Shown here: piece by piece, positions 44,727-52,232 of the stretch | How the letters are laid out: each line of letters opens with the position of its first letter | Position numbering within the stretch: the first letter of the stretch is position 1 | Assembly (NCBI RefSeq): GCF_001620365.2 | Contig: NZ_LQMT02000002.1 | Coordinates: 1 to 63,015, forward strand | Length of the DNA stretch: 63,015 nt | Reading direction: 5' to 3' | Source: Amycolatopsis keratiniphila subsp. keratiniphila | Lineage (GTDB): Bacteria > Actinomycetota > Actinomycetes > Mycobacteriales > Pseudonocardiaceae | Made by a program: the position numbers and the translations under genes | The notes under the pieces: generated by a model | What the model saw: only the letters and a program-made list of their open reading frames with translations | What the model was told of the DNA's origin: nothing | Databases searched by the model: none

Positions 44727-45008
44727 TAACCCTCGCCGGGTGCGCTGCTCAGTCTGGCCGAACGACTGGACTTGCCGCGCCCGCTCCTGCAGCGCATCAT
44801 CGACGTCGACCGCGACCAGCGCCCGGAAATCGGCGACGGCTGGGTCACCGCCGCCCTGCTGGCGATCCGCTCCACACTGCATGACCTCGACCACCCCGAA
44901 GACGAGGAAGAGGATGACGTCACGCCCCGCCCGGCACTGCGCGTCGTCACGGACGAGGAGGAACAGCCCAGCCCGTGGTGGCATCGCTTCGTCAACCACG
45001 GCCGCTGA
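44727..45008 (+). pseudogene. Small acidic protein, possibly 5'-truncated
   Basis: An open frame beginning after the stop at 44724-44729 reads ALLSLAERLDLPRPLLQRII then DVDRDQRPEIGDGWVTAALL and an acidic tail DLDHPEDEEEDDV...WWHRFVNHGR. The helical part looks like coding sequence of a larger conserved protein, but no ATG or GTG precedes it; TTG at 44772 is the only candidate start (78 residues). I cannot decide between a short real gene and a truncated one. Confidence 0.4.
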
Positions 45009-45071
45009 CCCGGCTCAACCGCCCCTGAACGCACGAAAGCCCTGGCCGAACTCGGCCGGGGCTTTCGGTTA

Positions 45072-45368
45072 GTTGTCGATCTTGTATTCGCGGCTTTCCA
45101 GTTCGGTGATCACGGCGGCGAGCCGCTGACGGTCGTTTCCTGATCCAAGGGGCTCGGCGGGGCGTAGCGTCACTCGCCGTTCCACATGACGAGGTGGTTG
45201 GCCTCGCCGCTGATGTGGATGGCAGCGTCGTGGTCGGGATCGCGCAGGGCTTTTCGGTTGCTTTCGGGCGCGAGGTGCAGTTTTCCCGCTTGGGAGAGCC
45301 ATTTGAGGTGTTCGTCCTGGGCGGCTCGGCTCGCGCCCCGCTCGTCGAGACGGGGCCGCGGCCGCGCG
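45072..45368 (-). pseudogene. Short coding fragments after the LigD-Pol gene
   Basis: Directly after the polymerase-domain gene the minus strand continues with a coding-like frame: LDERGASRAAQDEHLKWLSQ, then LHLAPESNRKALRDPDHDAA and HLVMWNGE, then a stop near 45178. A GTG overlapping that stop (GTGA) opens a 34-residue frame VTLRPAEPLGSGNDRQRLAA ending at 45072. The first frame has no clear start after the upstream stop codon. It may be a remnant or a pair of very small genes; family unknown. Confidence 0.35.
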
Positions 45369-46307
45369 TTACGGCAATGCCGCCCGGGTGGTGCCGAGAT
45401 CGGCGAGGAGGTCGCCGAGGTCGTCGACGCGGTCGAGGACGCCGTCGGCGGTGAACACCAGCTGTGCTGGACGGCGGCAGGCACGGACTTCTTCCCAGGT
45501 GACCGGGGTAGACACCGTCGGGTGGTCGCGGCCGCGCAACGAGTACGGGGCGACGGTGGTCTTGGCGGGGTTGTTCTGGGACCAGTCGATGAATGCCCGC
45601 CCGGTCCGCTGGGCTTTGGCCATCACCGCGGTCACCCGGTCCGGTGTCTCCCGGGCCAGGCGTTGGGCGAGTTTCTTGGCATACGCCGACGGTGCAGCGG
45701 GATCGTCGGTGGTGATGGCGCAGTAGAGCTGCATGCCCTTCGAGCCGGACGTCTTCGCCCACGGCGCCAACCCGTCGTCGGTCAGGGCGTCGTGCAGCCG
45801 TTCGGCGACACGGCAGCAGTGCACGATCGAGGTTCCCGGCCCGGGATCGAGGTCGAACACCAGCCGGTCCGGCGGACGGCGCTTACCGCTGCCGTCGACT
45901 GTCCACTGTGGAACGCGGAGTTCGAGTGCGGCCATGTTCGCCGCCCACACCACCGCGGCGAGCTCGTCCAGCAACGCGTACGTGATCGGCTCACCCGAAC
46001 CACGGCTGCCGCTGCGAGCGATCCGGACGGTCGGCAGCCACGCCGGCGCGCCGTGCGGGGCGTTCTTCTCGAAGAACTGCTCACCGCCCACACCGTCCGG
46101 GAAGCGGATGAACGTCACCGGACGCCCGGCCAGATGCGGCAGCAACACCGGCGCGATACGCGAGTAGTAGTTGATCACCTCCCCCTTCGTGAACCCGTCC
46201 GAATATAAGGACTTGTCCAAATTGGACAGAACGAGTCTCCTGGCACCGGCCTGGACGGTGATCTTCGCCCCCGCCACCGGTGAGGCCAGGGGCTGATCCT
46301 CGGCCAC
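45369..46307 (-). CDS. LigD-type primase-polymerase (NHEJ polymerase domain)
   Basis: This is a stand-alone LigD polymerase (archaeo-eukaryotic primase superfamily) used in bacterial non-homologous end joining to fill in and add ribonucleotides at breaks. The 312-residue protein has LVLSNLDKSLYSDGFTKGEV, the catalytic metal-binding Asp152 and Asp154 in FDLDPGPG, KTSGSKGMQLY, and the C-terminal RTGRAFIDWSQNNPAKTTVAPYS with LRGRDHPTVSTPVTWEE. No Ku or ligase gene is adjacent; a possible ligase fragment is inside the dnaE2 element. A remarkable palindrome-based site lies 140-190 bp upstream. Confidence 0.93.
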   Translation of the reverse strand: MAEDQPLASPVAGAKITVQAGARRLVLSNLDKSLYSDGFTKGEVINYYSRIAPVLLPHLAGRPVTFIRFPDGVGGEQFFEKNAPHGAPAWLPTVRIARSGSRGSGEPITYALLDELAAVVWAANMAALELRVPQWTVDGSGKRRPPDRLVFDLDPGPGTSIVHCCRVAERLHDALTDDGLAPWAKTSGSKGMQLYCAITTDDPAAPSAYAKKLAQRLARETPDRVTAVMAKAQRTGRAFIDWSQNNPAKTTVAPYSLRGRDHPTVSTPVTWEEVRACRRPAQLVFTADGVLDRVDDLGDLLADLGTTRAALP

Positions 46308-46450
46308 CGGTTCACCTTGTGCCTACCCCCTTCAGGGGGCGTGACCTGCGAGAACGGCCGACACGTGGGGTCCGACTTAGGCGGATAGCGGAGGACGAAG
46401 CTGATAGGCCGGGTCGGCGGCCCCGCGGTTGGCATGTAGGTTCTCAGGCC

Positions 46451-46500
46451 GATGTCGTAACCTCACGAACGATGTCGTACCGATGTCGTATACGACATCG
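46451..46500. promoter_or_regulatory. Iterated GATGTCGTA sites with a perfect 20-bp palindrome
   Basis: GATGTCGTA occurs at 46451-46459, 46471-46479 and 46482-46490. The third copy is part of the perfect palindrome CGATGTCGTATACGACATCG at 46481-46500. The array lies between the 5' end of the LigD-polymerase gene and the 3' end of the tetR gene, so it most likely controls the polymerase gene. It has the look of an operator for a dimeric repressor of GntR or TetR type. Confidence 0.7.
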
Positions 46501-46567
46501 CGGTGAGATTCTTTGCTCGCGCGGTCCTTTCCGCGCCGACCGGCGAGGTTTCGGATGGTAGCTCGGC

Positions 46568-47179
46568 TCAGGTGCGCAGACCTTTCAGGATGATCGCGAG
46601 ACCGCGTCGGAATTCCGTGTCGGGCGTGAGTCCGCCGGCGGTGCGCGCGGTGTCGTGCAGGTGCGGGAACTCGGTGTGGGGCAAGGCCGCCATGGCCGTG
46701 GTCCCAGCGCCGTCGAGCGCGGCGAGGTGTTCGGCTTGGATGGCCCCGACGAGGTAGTTCACGATGGTGCGCTGGGCGACGACGCGTGCGCTGCCGGTGA
46801 AACCGGCACCGGTGAGGACGCCGAGCATGGCCTCGATCCACTCCAGTGAGCGGCGGGAGCTGTGTCGTTGCCGCAGTAGGAGTGGGACCGCCTCGGGATG
46901 CGCCTTGGCCGCATCCCGCACGCGTCCGGTGAGGACCATGATCTGCTCGTTCCATGGGCCGTCCGCGGGTACGTCCACGGAGACCGGTGCCCACATGTGG
47001 TCCAGGATGAGGCGCTCCAGCTCGTCGCGGTCGTCGAGATAGCGGTAGAGCGCCATCGTGCTCACACCCAGCTCACGGGCGACCGTGCGCATCGACAACG
47101 CAGCGTAGCCGTCGCGGTCCACGACGGCTATCGCGGCTGCCGCGATGGTGTCGGTGGTCAGGGAGCGTGGTCGAGGCAT
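46568..47179 (-). CDS. TetR/AcrR-family transcriptional regulator
   Basis: From the ATG at 47179 (MPRPRSLTTDTI) this is a 203-residue TetR regulator. The N-terminal helix-turn-helix reads AAIAVVDRDGYAALSMRTVA, then ELGVSTMALYRYLDDRDELE. The C-terminal ligand domain resembles the TetR_C group of drug-responsive repressors. An upstream open frame of 48 codons is not protein-like. It is divergent from the erythromycin-esterase-family gene with an 86-bp intergenic region, the classic repressor-target arrangement. Confidence 0.93.
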   Translation of the reverse strand: MPRPRSLTTDTIAAAAIAVVDRDGYAALSMRTVARELGVSTMALYRYLDDRDELERLILDHMWAPVSVDVPADGPWNEQIMVLTGRVRDAAKAHPEAVPLLLRQRHSSRRSLEWIEAMLGVLTGAGFTGSARVVAQRTIVNYLVGAIQAEHLAALDGAGTTAMAALPHTEFPHLHDTARTAGGLTPDTEFRRGLAIILKGLRT

Positions 47180-47189
47180 CCCCGTAAGT

Positions 47190-47231
47190 ATATCGTGTAC
47201 GCTAACAGGCGTAGGTGTACGGCGTACGCTC
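47190..47231. promoter_or_regulatory. Putative TetR operator region
   Basis: The tetR-esterase intergenic region contains repeated GTAC cores: GTGTACGC near 47196-47203, TGTAC near 47216-47220 and the palindrome GCGTACGC at 47222-47229. The half-sites GTACGC (47198-47203) and GCGTAC (47222-47227) are inverted. Position between divergent genes fits autoregulation plus control of the esterase gene. Confidence 0.5.
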
Positions 47232-47265
47232 ATTGGAGCGGCCGAAGTGATGGAGTGGTGACGAC

Positions 47266-48531
47266 ATGACGGACGGTGGTCTGGCCGGCTGGATTCGTGC
47301 TCATGGGCATTCGGTCGCGGCACTCGACCTGGAGGCGCCCCTGGACGACCTCGCCCCGTTGGCGGAGATCATCGGTTCGGCGCGAGTGGTCGGTCTGGGC
47401 GAGAGCTCCCACCACGTTCGGGAGTTCTATCAGGTTCGTCATCGGATGCTGCGGTTCCTCGTCGAACGATGCGGGTTCACCGTCTTCGCCGTGGAGGCGC
47501 CATTCACCGAGGGCGGGTTGCTGGACGATTGGCTCGGTGGTGGTTCCGGTGCGGTCGAGGATGTCGCGGCCGCCGCGATCGCCCTCAGTCTCGGCGACGT
47601 GCCGGAACTGCACGATGTCCTGCGCTGGCTGCGGGCGTACAACCAGCGGACCGACGGTGCGCCGGTGCGGTACGCCGGTGCCGACCTCCCCGGCTCTCTG
47701 GGGTCACCGTTGCCGGGGATCGAGGCGATCGCGGCGTACATCGAGGCCTATGACCCGGACGCCCTGCCTACGCTGACGCGGGCCCGCGAACTCGTCGGAC
47801 GCTTCCACGATCCAGCGCCGATGAAGGTCCTGTTCGGATACCCCTCAGCAGACCAGGCGGAGCGGGACACGTTGACCGCGGTGTTGGCCGAACTGGTCGC
47901 GCGGATGCAGCGGCTGGCGCATCGGCAACGTGCCCGTGGCCGAGCGGCCGAACACGCCGTGGCGGCACACCACCTGCGTGGGGCGTGGCTGCTCGACCAG
48001 GTGCACCGCGCCATGTCCGCAGAGGGAATCGAGATCGCTTCGACCTTCCGCGACGTCTACCTGGCCGAGTCGATGCTGCACCAGTTGGAACAGGACTCCA
48101 GCGCCCGGATCGTCCTAGCCGCGCACAACTGGCACCTGAAGAAGGCTCCGGAACCATTCGGCACCGGCGAGCTGTTCCCCGCCGGATACCACCTCGCCGC
48201 CGAACTCGGCGCGGACTACCGGGCCATCGGAGTGACCTCCCGTGGCGGTCGCACCGCGGTCGCGAGCGGCGACCTCACCGGATCCACTGGCTTCCCTTTC
48301 CAGGAAGCGTCCCTTCCCCCGCTGGAGGACGCGGCCATCGAGTCGGCTTTCCCGGACTCCGCGCCATGGACGCTCGCCGACCTACGCGCGGCGAGTACAG
48401 TCTCCGACGCTGAGAGGTACACCCGGATGCGGATGGCGGACTATTTCTGCGACCAGCCCGCGTTCGACTGTTTCGACGCCGTTGTCTGCGTCACCGAGAC
48501 CAACGGAACGGCATACACCCGCCCGACCTGA
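47266..48531 (+). CDS. Erythromycin-esterase-family hydrolase
   Basis: The 421-residue protein belongs to the erythromycin esterase (Ere) superfamily. It has RVVGLGESSHHVREFYQVRH with the conserved Gly-Glu and His pair, FAVEAPFTEG, the DLPGSLGSPLPG segment and RIVLAAHNWHLKK with the catalytic-region His. True EreA/EreB linearise macrolide lactones, but many family members have unknown substrates, so resistance is only possible. Control by the divergent TetR repressor suggests inducibility by a small molecule. The start ATG at 47266 has a modest upstream GGAG. Confidence 0.9.
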   Translation: MTDGGLAGWIRAHGHSVAALDLEAPLDDLAPLAEIIGSARVVGLGESSHHVREFYQVRHRMLRFLVERCGFTVFAVEAPFTEGGLLDDWLGGGSGAVEDVAAAAIALSLGDVPELHDVLRWLRAYNQRTDGAPVRYAGADLPGSLGSPLPGIEAIAAYIEAYDPDALPTLTRARELVGRFHDPAPMKVLFGYPSADQAERDTLTAVLAELVARMQRLAHRQRARGRAAEHAVAAHHLRGAWLLDQVHRAMSAEGIEIASTFRDVYLAESMLHQLEQDSSARIVLAAHNWHLKKAPEPFGTGELFPAGYHLAAELGADYRAIGVTSRGGRTAVASGDLTGSTGFPFQEASLPPLEDAAIESAFPDSAPWTLADLRAASTVSDAERYTRMRMADYFCDQPAFDCFDAVVCVTETNGTAYTRPT

Positions 48532-48799
48532 CAGCCCGGCGCATGAAGCTCTGAACGCAGGTGCACACGCCCCTCTCGCGCCCAAGGAGGCCCTCGCAAT
48601 CCAGACCACGCTGAGCGAGGACGGCTTGGAGGTCGTTGATGAGGTCGCCGCAGGTCAGCCATAGGCAGCCTGACATGTCGGATACGAACGGACAAACAAG
48701 TTGATGTTGGGCCGTTCGTGTGGTGTCGGCGACATGCCGATTCCGCGTGCCGGTTGAACCGGTGCTGCCAGTGGGACTGTGTGGCTACCTGCTGGAACG

Positions 48800-49080
48800 T
48801 TGCCGAGCTGACCTCGGTGCTGGCCTTCGCCAAACAGTTCCACCTCCGCGAGATCGCCGAGAACGGCGAGTTCACCGAGGACGGGCACGAACGCTGGCCG
48901 GTCTGCCGGGTCGGGCTGACCGGCAACACCGGCATGAAGGATTTCAATCGGGCGATGCTGGAGTGCTTCGGTCATCCCGGCCACCAGCGCGGCACCACGG
49001 CCCAGTTCGCGCATCGCGCCCTGGACTGCATGCTCGCCTGCCAGGTCAGGCTGTTGAACGTCGATGATCTGCATTTCCTG
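48800..49080 (+). pseudogene. TniB-like transposition ATPase fragment
   Basis: A plus-strand frame reads FAKQFHLREIAENGEF, then ERWPVCRVGLTGNTGMKDFN, AMLECFGHPGHQRGTTAQF and ACQVRLLNVDDLHFLRW. The last piece is a Walker-B-like motif in the TniB/IstB style, and the middle matches the region after the P-loop in actinobacterial TniB proteins. The P-loop itself and the C-terminal half are missing: sequence after about 49080 belongs to a broken integrase on the other strand. I therefore call a two-end-truncated fragment. Confidence 0.5.
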
Positions 49081-49089
49081 CGCTGGCGG

Positions 49090-50014
49090 GCAGCTCTGGT
49101 GTCGAAGGTTTCCGTCCACCGCGGGGCGGAAGACCCGCCGATCGAAGTCACTGCGGCGCAACCAGCAGCGACGCGGACTGGCGAACACGAAGTCACCATC
49201 GTGACCGTCCATGTGATCCCGCAACTGATCGATCAGGAACGGTGGCAGCGTGATGGTGCGTGCCGATGCGGGCGTCTTGGGCGGCCCGAGCCAGAGCCGA
49301 TGGTTGCCCTCATGCAAGCAGCCGGTGTCCGGATCGATGACGATGCAGCCGTCGTCGAGGTGCGTGTTGACGCGGCGCAGACCGGCCAGTTCGCCCCAGC
49401 GTGCCCCGGTCCAGCCCGCGGTCACCACCAACAGCCCATAACAGCGGCCGCCGAGCAGCTCCGCGTTGTCGGAGATCCGGACGACTTGCTCGGGCGTGGC
49501 CCAGACCCGTTCTCCGCGGGGACGGGTGACCGCTCGCGGCGCCGACCACGCCGCGCCCTCCTGCGCACGGGATTGACGGCGATGAGGCGCTCGTCGACAG
49601 CGTCGTCAAGCATCATCGAGAACACCGTGACAATGCCGGCCACCGTCGACCGGGCGTAACGGCGCCGCAACTCCTTGACCCACAACGTCACCGCCAAGGC
49701 GGTGATATCGCCGACCGCGGTACTCCCCCACCGCGGCTCGATCTGGGTACGGACCCGGCTGCGATAGTTCTCCTCGGCGCGGACCTCCACGTCGAGAGTC
49801 TCGGTCCACAAGGCAACCCAGGCGGACACACTGGTCTTCGCCGCCTGCGGGTCCAACCAGATACCACGCCGTTGATCGGCCTCAATCTGATTGGCATAGT
49901 CATCGGCCAACTTCTTAGTACCGAAGCCAGAACGCGACCCGATCCTGCCGTAAGCCGTGGGATAGCGGACACGCCACGAGCGCGAGCCGATCTTCTCTGT
50001 CCAAGCGCATACTG
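49090..50014 (-). pseudogene. Phage-type tyrosine integrase, frameshifted and truncated
   Basis: An ATG at about 50014 is preceded by a perfect GGAGG but leads out of frame after a few codons. The coding frame then reads IGSRSWRVRYPTAYGRIGS, an AP2-like N-terminal domain, ALAVTLWVKELRRRYARSTV, and continues to about 49440. A second frameshift leads to VVTAGWTGARWGELAGLRR, containing the first catalytic Arg, and PKTPASARTITLPPFL. The sequence ends near FRPAVDG. The distal His-Arg-His-Tyr part is absent, apparently replaced by the TniB-like fragment. It is dead. It lies just outside the 45-bp repeat at 50074. Confidence 0.85.
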
Positions 50015-50073
50015 ACCTCCCGGGCGCCAGCGTCGAAAATGGACAGACCCGGTATGCGCCACCGATTGACAGT

Positions 50074-50118
50074 TCGCAACTTGATCTCTGACCGGCCAGC
50101 AAACCCACGGCCGACTAG
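50074..50118 (+). repeat. 45-bp direct repeat, left copy (possible att site)
   Basis: This 45-bp sequence begins TCGCAACTTGATCTC, has GACCGGCCAGCAAA in the middle and ends GACTAG. It recurs in the same orientation at 57670-57714 with 3 mismatches. It lies about 60 bp upstream of the start of the broken integrase, so it may be an attachment site of that integrase. The interval between copies contains the Gabija-like system. The 50119-50405 gap to gajB shows no gene. Confidence 0.7.
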
Positions 50119-50405
50119 TACGCCTGGTACACCGTCGCACCGGAACCGCTTGAAACTGGAGCTCCCCTGCTGCACGCGCGAGGTCCGCTCGCCGACCGGC
50201 CCGCACGCCTCACCGACGCGGAACGCGACATCAGACGTTGAATAAATGGCCAGGCCAGGACAGCTTCACGAGATCCCACTCGTGGCCCGGCGGTTGACTG
50301 GTACTGCGACCTCAAATATCCAGAGGAGCCCGTCATGACGACTTGATGGGATCGAGTCAGGTGCACGGTCACGGTCGGCGCGGCGACCAGCACACGGCGA
50401 GGGCA

Positions 50406-52232
50406 TTAGGGGTTGCCAACGGTGACTGGGACATAAGTCTCCACATTGATGATCTCGCAGGACACGTTCGCGGCTTCGAGATGAGCGGCGATGTCGTCGC
50501 AATGGGCGTTGGGGAGCGCGATCGCCAAGAGTCGCCGCGCTCTGGTGGCCGCGACATAGAGAACTCGGAGACTTTCGGCTGTCTCAGCGGGGTGCACCCC
50601 AGACTGCCATGCGCGGATGAGGTCGTCGGCGCGGTTGTCGCTGGGCACGATGACGAGCACCGCGTCCGCTTCCTCGCCCTTGACTTGGTGTACGACGCTG
50701 GCACGAGGACGCGGGCTGGCCGGAGATCCGGCGCTACTTGTCCCCTTCGCAGTTCTGGTGGTCGAGGTACGTGCCTGGAGGCTGCCAGTGTGGCTGCGTC
50801 GGGACATTCCAGGAATGGGCGGTGTGGTCTTCAAGTAGGTGTTGGCGGCCTTGCACCAGTCAGCGGACGGAGTCTCGCCCGGGGTGGATAATGCGTCTGC
50901 CATCCTTCCGGCCTGGCGTCGAAGCCTTGAACGGTCGACGCCGAGCTGCTCGCAGGCCGTGGTCACGGTGCGGTTTTCGACCTCGGCGTCGGTGAACCAG
51001 TAGCGGAGAATCGTGCGTTCGAGGATCTCGCAGGCGGTCTCGCGCTGTGCGGGAGTGACGGTGTCCGACACCAGGACGCGTGCGGCCCATTCCGCTCGGG
51101 CCGAGTGGTTGTCCGGAGGCATGACCGCCGTGTTACGCACCCCGCCAGGCAGCTTGGCCGCAGCATGCGCGAGCACGAGCCGCTGCTCCAGCGCGATGCC
51201 CCGGGCTTGGGCGTACTCGTTAAACACGTTGAGGATCTCCTCCCCTAGGGCTTCGGAACCACGGATGAGGACAACGCCCCCTCGTTCGTCGTGACTCGGG
51301 CCAACCGGGTCATCGGCTGTCCTCGAAGGAGCCGGACGAAGAGTCGCGGCCAGCGCGCATATCGCGGGACTGCTGCGCCAGTTACCCACCAAGTCCACGC
51401 GAACGCCGAGCGTGAGGCCGAACGAGCGGACACGGTCGGGCAGTGCACCACGGAATTCGTAGATGGCCTGGTCTGGGTCGCAGACGAAGACCAGTGGGAT
51501 ACCGGCGTCCCTCAACTCGGCCAGGATGGCCAGATCCAGGGCTGAACAGTCTTGGGCCTCGTCGATGACGACCTCGGCGAAGCGTCCCGTCAAGATGGAG
51601 GTCACGTCGCGTCGATGTTGGCTCAATCCACGGAGGGCAAGGATACGTGCCTCGTGCCCGGTAATGTGCCCCTGCTTGGCCAGCGCGTTACGTCGCCGAA
51701 CAGCTCGTTCCGCCGCGGCGTCGAGCATCCTCAGACTCTCCAGGATCTTGTACGCCGCCGCGTTCTTCGTCCTGAACTGGAGTTGCGCCCGACAATGCTC
51801 CGCCCCCGGGGCGCGAGTCCACTGGAAATCGCTCAACCGCAGAATGTGCTTCCTTCGTCCGTCCCATACGTCGACCGTCGCGCCGATGCGCTCCCACGAG
51901 TCGATGCGGTTCCAGGTCCGGTCCGAGCTGAGGAAGGGCCGGACGAGGTAGCGCCACAGGAACGAGTCGATGGTGCCGACGAAATTCGGGAAGTCGGCGA
52001 GATGAGGTCGTCCTGCATCCCGGCACCGCCTGGTGACTTCGTCACACGCGACATTGGTGAAGGACACCACGGCCCGGCCGCGGCGGCCACCGGCCGCTGC
52101 GAGGTGCCTGTCCACGATCACCCGGGTTTTGCCTGCCCCCGGACAAGCTTGTACGAACAGGGGCGCGGGGAGGGTGGTTGCCCGCCGCTGCTGTTCCTGC
52201 GCCGCGGCACGTCGCTGTTCCAGAGACGTCAC
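50406..52232 (-). CDS. gajB: Gabija GajB-like UvrD-type helicase
   Basis: This is a superfamily 1A helicase of UvrD/Rep type. The 608-residue protein has Walker A ACPGAGKTRVIV, motif II EVVIDEAQDCS, motif III-like VCDPDQAIYEFRG, the WRSSP motif, LVHQVKGEEAD-type motif V (VVHQVKGEEADAVL) and motif VI LYVAATRARRLLAI. Its ATG overlaps the stop codon of the upstream OLD-family gene (ATGA). A UvrD-like gene coupled to an OLD/TOPRIM gene is the definition of the Gabija anti-phage system. In known systems GajB senses or is activated by DNA ends and works with the GajA nuclease. It is somewhat longer than the roughly 500-residue reference protein. Confidence 0.88.
   Translation of the reverse strand: MTSLEQRRAAAQEQQRRATTLPAPLFVQACPGAGKTRVIVDRHLAAAGGRRGRAVVSFTNVACDEVTRRCRDAGRPHLADFPNFVGTIDSFLWRYLVRPFLSSDRTWNRIDSWERIGATVDVWDGRRKHILRLSDFQWTRAPGAEHCRAQLQFRTKNAAAYKILESLRMLDAAAERAVRRRNALAKQGHITGHEARILALRGLSQHRRDVTSILTGRFAEVVIDEAQDCSALDLAILAELRDAGIPLVFVCDPDQAIYEFRGALPDRVRSFGLTLGVRVDLVGNWRSSPAICALAATLRPAPSRTADDPVGPSHDERGGVVLIRGSEALGEEILNVFNEYAQARGIALEQRLVLAHAAAKLPGGVRNTAVMPPDNHSARAEWAARVLVSDTVTPAQRETACEILERTILRYWFTDAEVENRTVTTACEQLGVDRSRLRRQAGRMADALSTPGETPSADWCKAANTYLKTTPPIPGMSRRSHTGSLQARTSTTRTAKGTSSAGSPASPRPRASVVHQVKGEEADAVLVIVPSDNRADDLIRAWQSGVHPAETAESLRVLYVAATRARRLLAIALPNAHCDDIAAHLEAANVSCEIINVETYVPVTVGNP

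Noticed and set aside
48655..49431. Minus-strand frame after the integrase Arg motif as a full integrase end
   Set aside because: After about 49090 it reads the antisense of the TniB-like fragment; the catalytic His-Arg-His-Tyr part never appears.
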